Assembly: GCF_030123105.1 (NCBI RefSeq)
Contig: NZ_CP126095.1
Span: 4,154,001-4,218,000, forward strand
Source: Paenibacillus sp. G2S3
GTDB taxonomy: Bacteria; Bacillota; Bacilli; Paenibacillales; Paenibacillaceae
Length of the DNA stretch: 64,000 nt
Reading direction: 5' to 3'
Part shown: piece after piece, positions 1 through 10,047 of the stretch
Position numbering within the stretch: position 1 is the first letter of the stretch
Layout: each line of letters opens with the position of its first letter
The notes under the pieces: model-generated
Database searches by the model: none
Told to the model about the DNA's origin: nothing
Seen by the model: the letters and a program-made list of their open reading frames with translations, nothing else
Program-made: the position numbers and the translations under genes

Positions 1-28
1 ACACTATCACTTTAATATCTTCAGCCAT
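1..28 (-). CDS. cheW: CheW chemotaxis adaptor, N-terminal start only
   Basis: Only the first nine codons (MAEDIKVIV) lie in the window; the gene runs off its left edge. The ATG at 28 is preceded by a good AGGGAGG ribosome-binding site. CheW links chemoreceptors to CheA, and it follows CheA directly in the B. subtilis fla/che operon. The call rests on this position and on the typical CheW N-terminus. Confidence 0.7.
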
Positions 29-55
29 GGAATGAACCTCCCTGTTCTATCCTAG

Positions 56-2128
56 TTATTTAATAAAAGCGTTCGGATCGATAATAAGTGCTACTTGACC
101 ATCTCCAAGTATCGTTGCGCCAGATATCCCTGGTGTTTCAGGTAAATATTTACCCAGATTCTTGATGACGATCTCGTTCTGACCAATAAAATCCTGTACA
201 GCTAAGGCCACAAGACGTTCTCCCTTACGCACAACTACGATCTCAGTCTCTTCTTCAGTACTCTCATCATAATCAGGTACCGAAAATAGGCGACTAAGAG
301 AAACTAGTGGAATATGAGAATTCCGGAATTCTAACATTTTGTTGCCATGAATCGTACGAATTTGAGTGTTCTTCACGATTCCAGTTTCCACAATAGAGGA
401 TAATGGAATGGCATACTTCTCAGAGCCCAATCGAATAAGCATGGCCGCAATAATAGATAGAGTAAGTGGCAACTGAACTGAGAAATTCGTACCTTTGCCT
501 GGTGAAGAATAGATCGTTACATTACCACCCAGAGAAGAGATCTTAGCTTTTACAACATCCAGTCCTACACCACGACCTGAGACATCAGAAATAACTTCTG
601 CCGTGCTGAAACCTGGTGCAAATAGTAATTGATAAGCTTCCTCATCCGTCATATTCGCTGCTTGCTCTTGCGTGATCACGCCTTTTTTCACAGCAGACTT
701 TAGAACCTTATCTGGATAAATGCCTGTTCCATCTTCTTCGATTTCAATGAAGACATGATTTCCACTGTGGAAAGCTCGTAGATGGACTGTTCCAGTCTCT
801 GGTTTACCAGCGGCAATCCGGTCAGCAATGGATTCAATACCGTGATCAACCGCATTACGCAATAAATGCACTAGCGGATCACCAATTTCATCAATTACCG
901 TCCGGTCAAGCTCCGTTTCAGCACCTGTTACGATTAGATCTACTTTCTTGTCCAGCGACTTAGCTAGATCACGAACCATACGTGGGAACCGATTAAATAC
1001 GGTATCTACTGGAACCATTCGAAGCTTCATCACAATATTCTGGAGATCTCCGCTTACTCTGCCCATATGCTCGACGGTTTCCGTAAGATCACCATTCTGA
1101 ACCTCTGATGCCAGCTGCTCCAAACGAACTCGGTCAATCAGAAGTTCACTAAATAGATTCATGAGCACGTCTAAACGTTCAATATCTACGCGAATCGTAC
1201 GTGAAGGTGCCCCTCCTGCTTTGGCTGCTCCTGGCTTATTGCCTTCATCTTTGGTTGGCAATGGTTTAGCCGATGCTACTGGAGCAGGAGCTGTTTCCAC
1301 TTCAGTCGCTGTTGCAGCAACCTCTGACACGGCAGCTGCCGATTCTTGACCAAGCATTTTCAAGGATTCTTGATCTAGTGCTACTGCTGTTACTTTATCA
1401 ATTTCAGACAAATTCATAATCATGGCCTGAATCTGATCAGCGGTTTTTTGGGTTATGTAATAGAGTGAGAAGCTTTGGTCAAATTTCTCTTGTTCTATAT
1501 CTTGAACGGAAGGGAAGGATTTAACCACTTCACCCGAACGTTCGAGTAGATCAAACACCATGTATGCACGTACAGCTTTAAGTTGACAATCCTTACGGAT
1601 CGTTACGTCCACATACAATGCATGGTGCCCTTCCTGAATCGATTGTTCTAGAACTGAAAATTGGAACTCGTCCAAATGAATCGGAGTTTCAGCCGCTTGT
1701 GCAGCAGGTGAAGCTCCAACAGATGCTGCGCCGCCTTCAACAGGAATCTCACCCCGAACAATAGCCTGTAAGGATGAGACAATGGCTGATACATCTGCTT
1801 TACCTTCGCCACCTCTAGTAATATCCTCAACCATAGACTCTAAGGCATCCAAACTTTTGAATAACGTATCAAAAATGAAATCCTGCATGCGCAGCTTGTT
1901 ATTACGTACAAGATCCAACACATTTTCCATTTGATGTGTAAGTGAAGCTAAATCTTCAAAGCCCATTGTCGCTGCCATACCTTTTAAGGTGTGCGCAGAG
2001 CGGAATATGACTTGTACGATACTAAGATCCTCAGGATTCGCTTCCAGCCCCATCATGCTCTCGTTCAATGACTGCAGATGATCATTCGACTCATCAATAA
2101 ACATGGATAAATATTGGTTCATGTCCAT
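56..2128 (-). CDS. cheA: Chemotaxis histidine kinase CheA
   Basis: CheA is the cytoplasmic kinase that passes phosphate from chemoreceptor arrays to CheY and CheB. The 690-residue protein shows an N-terminal HPt domain with the phospho-accepting His at about residue 46 (SAHTLKG). A CheY-binding P2 region follows at about 165-265, then a low-complexity Ala/Pro linker, a dimerisation helix pair, a HATPase domain (HLLRNAVDHG N box, GRGVGLDVVK G box) and a C-terminal CheW-like domain. The length is normal for the family. It lies between cheB and cheW in the fla/che operon and has a GGGGAGG ribosome-binding site. Confidence 0.97.
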   Translation of the reverse strand: MDMNQYLSMFIDESNDHLQSLNESMMGLEANPEDLSIVQVIFRSAHTLKGMAATMGFEDLASLTHQMENVLDLVRNNKLRMQDFIFDTLFKSLDALESMVEDITRGGEGKADVSAIVSSLQAIVRGEIPVEGGAASVGASPAAQAAETPIHLDEFQFSVLEQSIQEGHHALYVDVTIRKDCQLKAVRAYMVFDLLERSGEVVKSFPSVQDIEQEKFDQSFSLYYITQKTADQIQAMIMNLSEIDKVTAVALDQESLKMLGQESAAAVSEVAATATEVETAPAPVASAKPLPTKDEGNKPGAAKAGGAPSRTIRVDIERLDVLMNLFSELLIDRVRLEQLASEVQNGDLTETVEHMGRVSGDLQNIVMKLRMVPVDTVFNRFPRMVRDLAKSLDKKVDLIVTGAETELDRTVIDEIGDPLVHLLRNAVDHGIESIADRIAAGKPETGTVHLRAFHSGNHVFIEIEEDGTGIYPDKVLKSAVKKGVITQEQAANMTDEEAYQLLFAPGFSTAEVISDVSGRGVGLDVVKAKISSLGGNVTIYSSPGKGTNFSVQLPLTLSIIAAMLIRLGSEKYAIPLSSIVETGIVKNTQIRTIHGNKMLEFRNSHIPLVSLSRLFSVPDYDESTEEETEIVVVRKGERLVALAVQDFIGQNEIVIKNLGKYLPETPGISGATILGDGQVALIIDPNAFIK

Positions 2129-2162
2129 AGTAGAGCACCTCCCCTTCGAGTTCGCTTGTCCG

Positions 2163-3494
2163 TTATTTAACGGCTTGCACTAGCCTTGGAGCAATTTCTT
2201 GCAAAGGCAGTACATATTTGACGCACTGCAATTCCACCGCGGATCGCGGCATCCCATAAACGACACAGGTCTCTTCACTTTCAGCAAAAGTTGAGGTAAC
2301 CCCTGAGTCATAGAGAGATTTCATCATCCTCGCACCATCACTCCCCATCCCTGTCATCAGCAACACGTGCCTATCTAGCGATGTGAGTGGAAGTAAGGAT
2401 TCGAATAAAACATCCACTGAAGGCCGATGGCCATTTCGTGCCTCCTCCTTCGTGAGTACAACTGCATATTGCCCTTTAGATGATGGGGTAACTTGTAAAT
2501 GATAGCCTCCAGGCGCAATGTAAGCAGCTCCTTTTCGTAATATCATCCCCTGCTCTGCTTCTAACACTTCTAGCGGACTGAATGTATTCAGTCGCTGGGC
2601 CAGTGATTTCGTGAAGTTCGGCGGCATATGCTGCACTATAACTATAGGAGCCGGGAAATCCGCTGGGATTTTCTCCAAGAGCACCTTAAGTGCACGGGGG
2701 CCGCCTGTAGAACAACCGACAGCAACTAATTTTTGCAAATTCTTGCTACCAACCATTCGATCCCTAGAAAGTCCCGGAGGATCAGAGGATACCTCCACTT
2801 TAGTTTCTAGCACCGGTTTGGGTGGAATTGGTTTACTCTCTACTTTTGACTTTGGTTTGCTCTTTTCGGATACCGGTGTTTTAGTAGAGATGATTGGTTT
2901 AGTTGTTTTTTTAGGGATTGTACTATCTATTGGCTGTTTTCCCCGAGGTTTTCTTATTCCTTCATCTTTGAGAGAAGATTTAAACGCAGCCTTAGGTTTG
3001 TCTGGTATCAACCTCGCTGCAGTCGGCAGTAATGGCTCTAAAGGCGTAATGTCAGGCAGCTTAAATGCAGATGCTCGCGCTTCACGCTGCTCTCGAGCCA
3101 ACATAGCTTCTTTCATTTGCTCTCTTAGGGATTCCCCTACCCCCGTTATATCCTGAGAGTTAGTTATTGAAGGTTTACGAATGAAATCAAAAGCGCCCCA
3201 TTCCAGTGCAAGAATGGTTTCCTTCATGCCTTCTTCATTGATGCCTGACAGCATAATCACTGGCAGCGGATCTGACGCCATTATTATTTTCAGCGCTTCC
3301 AGGCCGTTCATCTCCGGCATTTCCACATCCATAGTAACTAAATCCGGTCGAAGCTTGTTTATTTTCTCGATAGCCTCACGACCATTTGTAGCTGTTGCCG
3401 TCACCTGAAAGTCAGCGTCATTTTCAATTAAATCGGAAATGATCTTGCGCATAAATGCAGAATCATCAACAACCAAAACTTTATATGGCTTCAT
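2163..3494 (-). CDS. cheB: Chemotaxis protein-glutamate methylesterase CheB with long linker
   Basis: CheB demethylates and deamidates chemoreceptors during adaptation. The receiver domain has Asp56 (TMDVEMP) as the phospho-acceptor. The C-terminal methylesterase domain carries the Ser-His-Asp triad: Ser262 in GCSTGGP, His289 in VQHMPP and Asp386 in GMGSDG. Between them, residues about 141-250 form a Lys/Pro/Ser-rich linker. This makes the protein 443 residues, well above the roughly 350 common in the family. The linker looks disordered and is the only odd feature. The gene follows flhG and precedes cheA. Confidence 0.96.
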   Translation of the reverse strand: MKPYKVLVVDDSAFMRKIISDLIENDADFQVTATATNGREAIEKINKLRPDLVTMDVEMPEMNGLEALKIIMASDPLPVIMLSGINEEGMKETILALEWGAFDFIRKPSITNSQDITGVGESLREQMKEAMLAREQREARASAFKLPDITPLEPLLPTAARLIPDKPKAAFKSSLKDEGIRKPRGKQPIDSTIPKKTTKPIISTKTPVSEKSKPKSKVESKPIPPKPVLETKVEVSSDPPGLSRDRMVGSKNLQKLVAVGCSTGGPRALKVLLEKIPADFPAPIVIVQHMPPNFTKSLAQRLNTFSPLEVLEAEQGMILRKGAAYIAPGGYHLQVTPSSKGQYAVVLTKEEARNGHRPSVDVLFESLLPLTSLDRHVLLMTGMGSDGARMMKSLYDSGVTSTFAESEETCVVYGMPRSAVELQCVKYVLPLQEIAPRLVQAVK

Positions 3495-3527
3495 ATCATT
3501 TCCACCTCTGTTCCAGATTCAGAACAA

Positions 3528-4409
3528 TTATTTACTTCGCTTTAACCATTTATGGATAAAGCCTTTAATGCCTTGAACTTTTGTATCTTTTTTACCATCT
3601 ATGGTCAAATAACTTAGGGCTAGCCGATGTATATCTTTTGCAGCAGCACTGTTTGGAAAAGCCAATGAGAATGGCGTTTGCCTTTTGACAGCCTGTACCA
3701 CATGGGCATCTGAGCTTATATGACCAAGATAGGAAACATCTAATTGTAAAAAACGACTGGCGGCCATACGAATCTTATCACTTGTCACTGAAGCTTCTCT
3801 CTCATCACCCGCTTGATTCACGATCAATTTAAAAGAAATCTCCGGATGCGTTCGATTCACAACCTTCATTAAAGCATAGGCGTCCGTTATAGCAGTTGGC
3901 TCTGGCGTTGTAACTACTAAGCAATCGTCCGCAGAGGTTATAAATTTCATCGTTTCCTTAGATAAGCCAGCACCTGTATCGAACAAAATATAATCCATGC
4001 TGTCCGCAATAAGGGCGATCTGAGCTGTGAAATAATTAAGATCGGATTCTGAAAGAGAGAACAACTCATCCATGCCTGACCCACCAGCTATAAAAGGGAG
4101 CGCGTTCGGCCCTAACTGAATAATCTGCGCAATATCCGCTTCTCTTTTTAACAGATGATATAGGTTATACTTCGCCGACACACCCATCAACACGTCTATG
4201 TTAGCCATGCCAATATCTGCATCGAACAGCAATACTCGCTTTCCCATTGCTTTTAAAGTTAAAGCGAAATTAAGTGTAAAATTCGATTTCCCTACGCCGC
4301 CTTTCCCACTACACACGGTAATGATACGAGCGGATGTTTCCCCTTTTGCAGCTAGTTTTGAATCCTGACTGGATACAAGCTGTCTTAAGGATTGTGCCTG
4401 ATCCATCAT
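3528..4409 (-). CDS. flhG: Flagellar number/position ATPase FlhG (YlxH, MinD-like)
   Basis: This is a ParA/MinD-family ATPase that works with FlhF to set flagellar number and placement. The deviant Walker A motif GKGGVGKS is at about residues 35-42. The N-terminal DQAQSLR segment matches the DQAxxLR motif that stimulates the FlhF GTPase in known FlhG proteins. A basic, amphipathic C-terminus (KGFIHKWLKRSK) fits a MinD-type membrane-targeting sequence. The start overlaps the flhF stop by ATGA, so translation of the two genes is probably coupled. Confidence 0.95.
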   Translation of the reverse strand: MMDQAQSLRQLVSSQDSKLAAKGETSARIITVCSGKGGVGKSNFTLNFALTLKAMGKRVLLFDADIGMANIDVLMGVSAKYNLYHLLKREADIAQIIQLGPNALPFIAGGSGMDELFSLSESDLNYFTAQIALIADSMDYILFDTGAGLSKETMKFITSADDCLVVTTPEPTAITDAYALMKVVNRTHPEISFKLIVNQAGDEREASVTSDKIRMAASRFLQLDVSYLGHISSDAHVVQAVKRQTPFSLAFPNSAAAKDIHRLALSYLTIDGKKDTKVQGIKGFIHKWLKRSK

Positions 4410-5797
4410 GATTCACCTGTTCCAAGAAGCATCTCGCTAAGTTGTTCTTTAGAAGCCATCAATAAATCGTCGGGAACATTTTGACCATTGGTCATATAAG
4501 ATAATGTGAGAGGGAAATCATTCAGGACGTTAAAGAGTGGTCCATAACTTCCCGTCTCATCTAGCTTGGTAAAAATAACTTTATCCAGCTTGTACCTGCC
4601 GAAATGCTCAGCAATCAATTTCATATCACGGCTTTTCGAGGTCAAACTGAGCACAAGATAGGTCTCACTTCTTAATTCTTTTGCAAGCAAGCTTTGTAGT
4701 TCTGCTACAAGCATATCATTACGATAATTCCGCCCAGCTGTATCCATAATTACAAGATCACAACTCTCTAATCGAAAAAGTGCTCTTTGTAAATCGCCTG
4801 GTGATTGAACGACCTCTAGCGGAACATTTAGGATAGATGCATATGTACGCAACTGCTCCACAGCTGAAATTCGATACGTATCGGAGGTGATAAAACCAAC
4901 CTTGCGACCGTATTTAAAAAGCTGTTCAGCCGCAAGCTTGGCTATTGTAGTGGTTTTCCCAACTCCTGTGGGCCCTGCAATATATACAATTTGAGTATCC
5001 TGTGCAATTCCATCAGCGATTCGACCTGCCAGGAACCCATCGAGTTGTTCTTTCAAGGACTCCTGAAATTTCTCTGGTCCCCAAGTACGCCCTTCATCCG
5101 CCCAGCGTTCTGAGATATTATTAATCCACTCTTCAACAAGTACAGTATCCATCTCCTGCTCAATCAAAAGATCTCTAAGCTGCTGAAGACTGTCCGGTAA
5201 CTCTCTGGACCCCGAAGAATGTCTAGCGATTCGCTCCATCCAAAGCTTCATATCTCTTATCTCACGAAGAACATCATTCTCAGTGGCTGAAGCAGCTGCG
5301 GGTGCCTGTTCTAGACCAAGCGACTCATAAAGTGCTGTTACAGATGTCACTTCATCCGAACTTGTTTCAATCGCTTTTAGATGATCCTTACTAGCATTCT
5401 TAGTTTCTTCCAAGGGCTCTGGATGCTTTATAGTCGATTCCTTTACATCAATTGCTTCGGATAAGGCTGCAGCGATTTCCGCAAAGGACCTGGGCTCTTC
5501 AGCCTTTTCAAGTGTGACGGTGGATGTAGATGTTGCAGATGAAGCTTTTTGATAAGCTTGCGGGACAGCGCTGCGCGGAATGTTCATCGCAGGCTTCGAA
5601 GGCTTTTCAGGAGCATCCCCCTTTTGACCTTTTTCAACAGCCGCCACAACCTCTATTTTTTTCTTTTTAAACAATCCTAAAAATCCGCCAATTTTGATTT
5701 CTTTTGTACTTAAAATGACGGCCTCGCTTCCAAGCTCACTGCGAATGGAATGCATGGCGTCAGGCATCGTATCGACCACATAACGCTTCACTCTCAT
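4406..5797 (-). CDS. flhF: SRP-type GTPase FlhF
   Basis: FlhF is the third SRP-family GTPase, after Ffh and FtsY, and helps place new flagella at the membrane. The 463-residue protein has a short basic N-terminal B domain, a long acidic/Ser-rich linker (about 60-200), an N domain and the G domain. The G domain carries GPTGVGKT (275-282), DTAGR and TKLDE. The ATG overlaps the flhA stop (ATGA), and flhG follows with the same overlap, so flhA-flhF-flhG is a tightly coupled set. Confidence 0.96.
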   Translation of the reverse strand: MRVKRYVVDTMPDAMHSIRSELGSEAVILSTKEIKIGGFLGLFKKKKIEVVAAVEKGQKGDAPEKPSKPAMNIPRSAVPQAYQKASSATSTSTVTLEKAEEPRSFAEIAAALSEAIDVKESTIKHPEPLEETKNASKDHLKAIETSSDEVTSVTALYESLGLEQAPAAASATENDVLREIRDMKLWMERIARHSSGSRELPDSLQQLRDLLIEQEMDTVLVEEWINNISERWADEGRTWGPEKFQESLKEQLDGFLAGRIADGIAQDTQIVYIAGPTGVGKTTTIAKLAAEQLFKYGRKVGFITSDTYRISAVEQLRTYASILNVPLEVVQSPGDLQRALFRLESCDLVIMDTAGRNYRNDMLVAELQSLLAKELRSETYLVLSLTSKSRDMKLIAEHFGRYKLDKVIFTKLDETGSYGPLFNVLNDFPLTLSYMTNGQNVPDDLLMASKEQLSEMLLGTGES

Positions 5798-7827
5798 AAA
5801 TTCACCACTCCGACGCTTTGTATTTCAATGTTAGGCTCTAATTCGCTATAAGACAGTACAGGAATATCCTGCATGGTCCGTTCAATCACCTGCCGCAAAT
5901 ACATACGAATGGTTGGTGACGTGAGTACAATGGGCTGTTGTCCTGACTGCAGCAGTCGATTGATCTGTTCACTTAATCGTTGATAGATCGTTTGAGTCGA
6001 TACTGGATCCAGTGCTAGATAACTGCCCTGTTCTGATTGTTGCACACTCTCAGAAATTTTCTTCTCCAGATTAGGTCCCACCGTAATAACTTTCAGAGTC
6101 TCTCCTACTTGCGAGAATTGCTGAGTAATCTGTCTGGACAAGGACTGACGAACGTATTCGGTAAGAATATCAGGATCCTTGGTGTACGTCCCATAATCCG
6201 CCAGTGTCTCAAAGATAGTAACCAAATCCCTGATCGATATTTTCTCACGCAGCAACTTAGCAAGTACCTTTTGCACATCCCCAATTGCCAATACAGAAGG
6301 AATAAGATCGTCGACAAGCACTGGATAATTATCTCTAAGGTTATCCACCAACATCTTAGTTTCTTGTCGTCCTAACAATTCATGGCCATGCCGCTTAATG
6401 AGTTCTGTCAAATGTGTTGCAACAACTGACGGTGGATCAACTACGGTATAACCAGACAATTCAGCCCGCTCTTTAACCGATTCGTCAATCCATAACGCAG
6501 GAAGTCCAAAGGATGGTTCAATGGTCTCAATACCGTTAATAGATTCATCATCATAACCAGGACTCATGGCCAGGTAGTGATTAAGTAATAATTCACCGCC
6601 GCCGACAGTATTTCCTTTAATTTTTATGACATATTCATTCGGTTTTAGTTGAATATTGTCGCGAATGCGAATAACAGGCACTACAAGACCCATTTCAAGG
6701 GCACATTGCCGTCGAATCATGATGATACGATCTAGCAAATCTCCACCCTGACCTGTATCCGCCAAAGGTATAAGCCCGTAGCCGAACTCGAATTCAATAG
6801 GATCTACAGAGAGTAAATTGATTACACTTTCTGGACTTCGTACCTCTTCAATCTGTTTCTCTTCAACAAGCTGCTCTTCTGCGATCTGTTTTCGATTTAA
6901 ATTTTGTCCCATACTATAGGCTGCAAAAGCCAGCAGACCAGCTAGCGGGAGCGTAGTAATCATATGTATAGGTGTGAAGAGACCTAGAAAAGCAACAGTA
7001 ACTGCAACAATGTATAACAATTTTGGATAGGACAGTAATTGACCTGTTAATTCTTCTGCCAGATTACCTTCCGATGATGCTCTAGTAACGATAAGACCCG
7101 CTGCAGTCGAAATGAGCAAAGCAGGAATTTGGCTGACTAGACCGTCTCCGATCGTCAATACCGAATAAGTGGATAACGCAGTAGCAAAATCCATTCCGTG
7201 CACAACCATCCCGATAATAAATCCGCCAATAAGATTGATCAAAAGGATAATGATACTCGCAATCGCGTCTCCTTTAACGAATTTACTCGCACCATCCATA
7301 GCTCCGAAAAAATCCGCTTCCCGCTCAACATTGCGGCGCCGCTCACGTGCTTGCGTTTCGTTAATCATGCCTGCATTAAGATCGGCATCAATACTCATCT
7401 GCTTGCCAGGCATCGCATCCAAGGTAAATCTCGCTCCTACCTCAGCTACACGCTCTGACCCTTTGGTAATAACAATAAACTGCACCACGACCAAAATCAG
7501 AAACACGATAAACCCAACGGCAATTTGTCCACCTGCGATCCAGCTACCGAAAGTGGCAACTACTGAACCAGCTTCTCCGTAAGTCAAGATCAGTTTTGTT
7601 GTTGAAATGTTAAGTGCCAGACGAAACAATGTCGTAATCAGCAACAATGAAGGGAAAATCGAAAATTCGAGTGCATTCTTCGTATTCATAGCAACTAATA
7701 TGATAATTAATGCTATAGAGATATTTATGACTAACAAAACGTCCAAAAGCCAGGACGGGATAGGCAGAATCATCATAAGCACGATACCGATGATGCCTAA
7801 CAAAACTGATAAATCTTTAGCTTTCAA
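5794..7827 (-). CDS. flhA: Flagellar export gate protein FlhA
   Basis: FlhA is the large export-gate component that energises flagellar type III secretion and docks export substrates. At 677 residues it has the usual layout. About eight hydrophobic segments fill the first 300 residues, including the conserved FHIPEP-family loop (DAMPGKQMSIDADLNAGMI). A large cytoplasmic domain follows, ending after the SYSELEP region. It sits between flhB and flhF in the conserved order. No anomalies were seen. Confidence 0.97.
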   Translation of the reverse strand: MKAKDLSVLLGIIGIVLMMILPIPSWLLDVLLVINISIALIIILVAMNTKNALEFSIFPSLLLITTLFRLALNISTTKLILTYGEAGSVVATFGSWIAGGQIAVGFIVFLILVVVQFIVITKGSERVAEVGARFTLDAMPGKQMSIDADLNAGMINETQARERRRNVEREADFFGAMDGASKFVKGDAIASIIILLINLIGGFIIGMVVHGMDFATALSTYSVLTIGDGLVSQIPALLISTAAGLIVTRASSEGNLAEELTGQLLSYPKLLYIVAVTVAFLGLFTPIHMITTLPLAGLLAFAAYSMGQNLNRKQIAEEQLVEEKQIEEVRSPESVINLLSVDPIEFEFGYGLIPLADTGQGGDLLDRIIMIRRQCALEMGLVVPVIRIRDNIQLKPNEYVIKIKGNTVGGGELLLNHYLAMSPGYDDESINGIETIEPSFGLPALWIDESVKERAELSGYTVVDPPSVVATHLTELIKRHGHELLGRQETKMLVDNLRDNYPVLVDDLIPSVLAIGDVQKVLAKLLREKISIRDLVTIFETLADYGTYTKDPDILTEYVRQSLSRQITQQFSQVGETLKVITVGPNLEKKISESVQQSEQGSYLALDPVSTQTIYQRLSEQINRLLQSGQQPIVLTSPTIRMYLRQVIERTMQDIPVLSYSELEPNIEIQSVGVVNL

Positions 7828-7844
7828 TGTCCTAACCCCCCGCC

Positions 7845-8939
7845 TTATTTCCTCTTACCTTTAAGCTTATATACATATGCCAGCACTTCAGCCACAGCCT
7901 GAAACAGATCATTTGGAACGACATCACCAATTTCTGCTCTTTGGAATAAGGCCCGTGCCAGCGGTTTGTTTTCCATAGTCACGACGCCATGTTCTTTAGC
8001 CAGCTCCCGTATACGAAGTGCTACATAATCCTGCCCTTTTGCAATAATCTGCGGCGCTTCCATTTTGGAACCATCGTATTTTAGCGCAACAGCAAAGTGA
8101 GTTGGATTTGTAATAATTACATCCGCGTTAGGAACTTCCTGCATCATACGCTGCATGGCCATTCTACGTTGGCGTTCCCTGATCTTACCTTTAATTAGAG
8201 GGTCACCCTCCATTTTTTTGTATTCGTCCTTGATATCCTGCTTAGACATTTTCAGACTTTTTTCGTGCTCATACTTTTGATACATAAAGTCTAGAAAAGC
8301 CATTATTAGCAAGGCAATTCCGATTTTCAACCCAAGACTCATCGTCAGCTTGGCCGCAAACTTAAAAATCCCCTCCGCACTGATATGCGACAGGGATGCA
8401 AAGTTCTTCTTTTCTCCCCATAATGTGCTATATACCAGATAAGAAATAATTAGAAGCTTGAATATTGATTTCAGGAATTCTACAAACGAACGCATGGAGA
8501 AAATATTTTTGAATCCTTTTATCGGATTAATCTTACTGAACTTAGGAGTAATCCCCTCTCCTGTAGCCATAAAGCCCACCTGCGCCAAGTTGGATACAAG
8601 TGCCATAACAAAAGTAATTCCAAGTAATGGAGCTAGTAAAATCAAGATCTGTAATCCATACTGATTAAATAGCAGCGTTATATTCTCAGGCGTAACGTCC
8701 AGCATCATTCGATTCTGAAATACATCCATGTATAGTTTCATGAAGCGTTCTTTCATAAAGCCACCAAACATCATCAAGCTGACTACCGCAGCCAGCAACA
8801 CAACTGCACCAGAAAGCTCAGCACTTTTGGCTACTTGACCCTTTTTACGAGCATCCTGCCGTTTCTTCGGGGTTGCTTTTTCCGTCTTTTCACCGGCGAA
8901 GAGTTGAAGATCTAGTCTATAACGCTTCGTCTTAGGCAT
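7845..8939 (-). CDS. flhB: Flagellar export gate/specificity switch FlhB
   Basis: FlhB switches the export apparatus from rod/hook to filament substrates after self-cleavage. The 364-residue protein has a basic N-terminus, four membrane segments in residues about 40-220 and a cytoplasmic domain. The autocleavage motif NPTH is at 278-281 (VIITNPTHFAVAL). A separate gene, ylqH at 40268, encodes only the part after this motif. Confidence 0.97.
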   Translation of the reverse strand: MPKTKRYRLDLQLFAGEKTEKATPKKRQDARKKGQVAKSAELSGAVVLLAAVVSLMMFGGFMKERFMKLYMDVFQNRMMLDVTPENITLLFNQYGLQILILLAPLLGITFVMALVSNLAQVGFMATGEGITPKFSKINPIKGFKNIFSMRSFVEFLKSIFKLLIISYLVYSTLWGEKKNFASLSHISAEGIFKFAAKLTMSLGLKIGIALLIMAFLDFMYQKYEHEKSLKMSKQDIKDEYKKMEGDPLIKGKIRERQRRMAMQRMMQEVPNADVIITNPTHFAVALKYDGSKMEAPQIIAKGQDYVALRIRELAKEHGVVTMENKPLARALFQRAEIGDVVPNDLFQAVAEVLAYVYKLKGKRK

Positions 8940-8961
8940 AATACTCTCCCCTTACGGTCAC

Positions 8962-9753
8962 CTACGGCTTCTTCCCCATGAGACCCAGTAAATTCTCCAT
9001 GGATTCGAACATGATTTCAAAGAGATTCTGAAACAGCACAGCCAGACCTGGCATCAGCACTAGAAGAAGTGCAATACCTATAATGATTTTTAGTGGAACC
9101 CCTATAACGAATACATTATATTGCGGAGCCGTTCTCGCCAAAAAAGCAAGACCAACATCGGTCAAAAACAGGGCAGTTACTAATGGAGCCGACATTTGAA
9201 AAGCTAATACAAACGACTGCGCAAATGTTCGGACCAGAAACTCTGACAAGCTACCATCAACCATGCGTAGAAATAAATCATTATTCATAGGAATCCATTT
9301 ATAGCTGTACACAATGGCATCAAGCAAATGGTGATGTCCATTCATACTCAGAAACATTAGCAGGGCTATCATATATTTGAAATTACCGAGAATAGGTGCT
9401 GACGTTCCAGTCATAGGATCAATGACGTTGGCAATACCGAAGCCAATCTGAATATCAATGAAAGAACCTGCTGTCTGAATTGCCATAAACATCAAATATC
9501 CAATGAAACCTAGTAATAAACCTATTAATACCTCTCTCATAATCAACAATATATAACTAAAATCCTGCGGAATCATAATCCCTGTTCCATTAGCACTAAA
9601 GACTACCAATGCTACAAAAAAAGAAATGCCTATCTTAAAAGTTGTCGGTACCCCTTGAGAAGAAAATACAGGAACGACAACAAAAAAGGCTGTAATTCGA
9701 CAAAAAATAAGCAAAAAGACGGGTAAACTTTGCAATAGGGTATCCATGTTCAT
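8962..9753 (-). CDS. fliR: Flagellar export gate protein FliR
   Basis: FliR is a polytopic membrane protein of the FliPQR export gate. The 263-residue product is strongly hydrophobic, with about six predicted membrane segments. It carries the family's FFVVVPVFSSQGVP and GFGIANVIDPMTG regions. It lies between fliQ and flhB as in other Bacillales. No unusual features were seen. Confidence 0.96.
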   Translation of the reverse strand: MNMDTLLQSLPVFLLIFCRITAFFVVVPVFSSQGVPTTFKIGISFFVALVVFSANGTGIMIPQDFSYILLIMREVLIGLLLGFIGYLMFMAIQTAGSFIDIQIGFGIANVIDPMTGTSAPILGNFKYMIALLMFLSMNGHHHLLDAIVYSYKWIPMNNDLFLRMVDGSLSEFLVRTFAQSFVLAFQMSAPLVTALFLTDVGLAFLARTAPQYNVFVIGVPLKIIIGIALLLVLMPGLAVLFQNLFEIMFESMENLLGLMGKKP

Positions 9754-9756
9754 TGC

Positions 9757-10026
9757 TTAACCAATATACATATAAAGATTTCCTAAAATTTGGCTAGTAA
9801 AGTCAATTAGCTTCGTGATGATCCACGGACCAAATAGCAATAAAGCCAGCAGTACTGCGACGATTTTTGGAACAAACGCTAGCGTCTGTTCCTGAATCTG
9901 TGTCGTAGCTTGGAAAATACTGATTATTAGCCCTACCACCAGACCAAGAATCAGCATGGGAGCGCTGACTTCCAGCACTAAATATACGGCTTGGCTTGCT
10001 AGACCGATTATAAACTCCGTACTCAA
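9757..10026 (-). CDS. fliQ: Flagellar export gate protein FliQ (TTG start)
   Basis: FliQ is a small two-helix membrane protein that packs around FliP/FliR in the export gate. The 89 residues form two hydrophobic hairpin helices. The start is TTG at 10026: an AGGAGG lies eight bases upstream. The nearby ATG at 10033 opens a different frame that does not encode FliQ and is only a shadow. fliR follows after three bases. Confidence 0.95.
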   Translation of the reverse strand: MSTEFIIGLASQAVYLVLEVSAPMLILGLVVGLIISIFQATTQIQEQTLAFVPKIVAVLLALLLFGPWIITKLIDFTSQILGNLYMYIG

Positions 10027-10047
10027 TCCTCATGCCTCCTCTTAAGG

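Noticed and set aside
2611..3156. 181-codon plus-strand open frame antisense to cheB
   Set aside because: It is a shadow of the low-complexity cheB linker, with no ribosome-binding site and no recognisable domain.
9803..10033. ATG-initiated frame overlapping fliQ
   Set aside because: Its translation is not like any flagellar protein. The AGGAGG serves the TTG of fliQ in the other frame.
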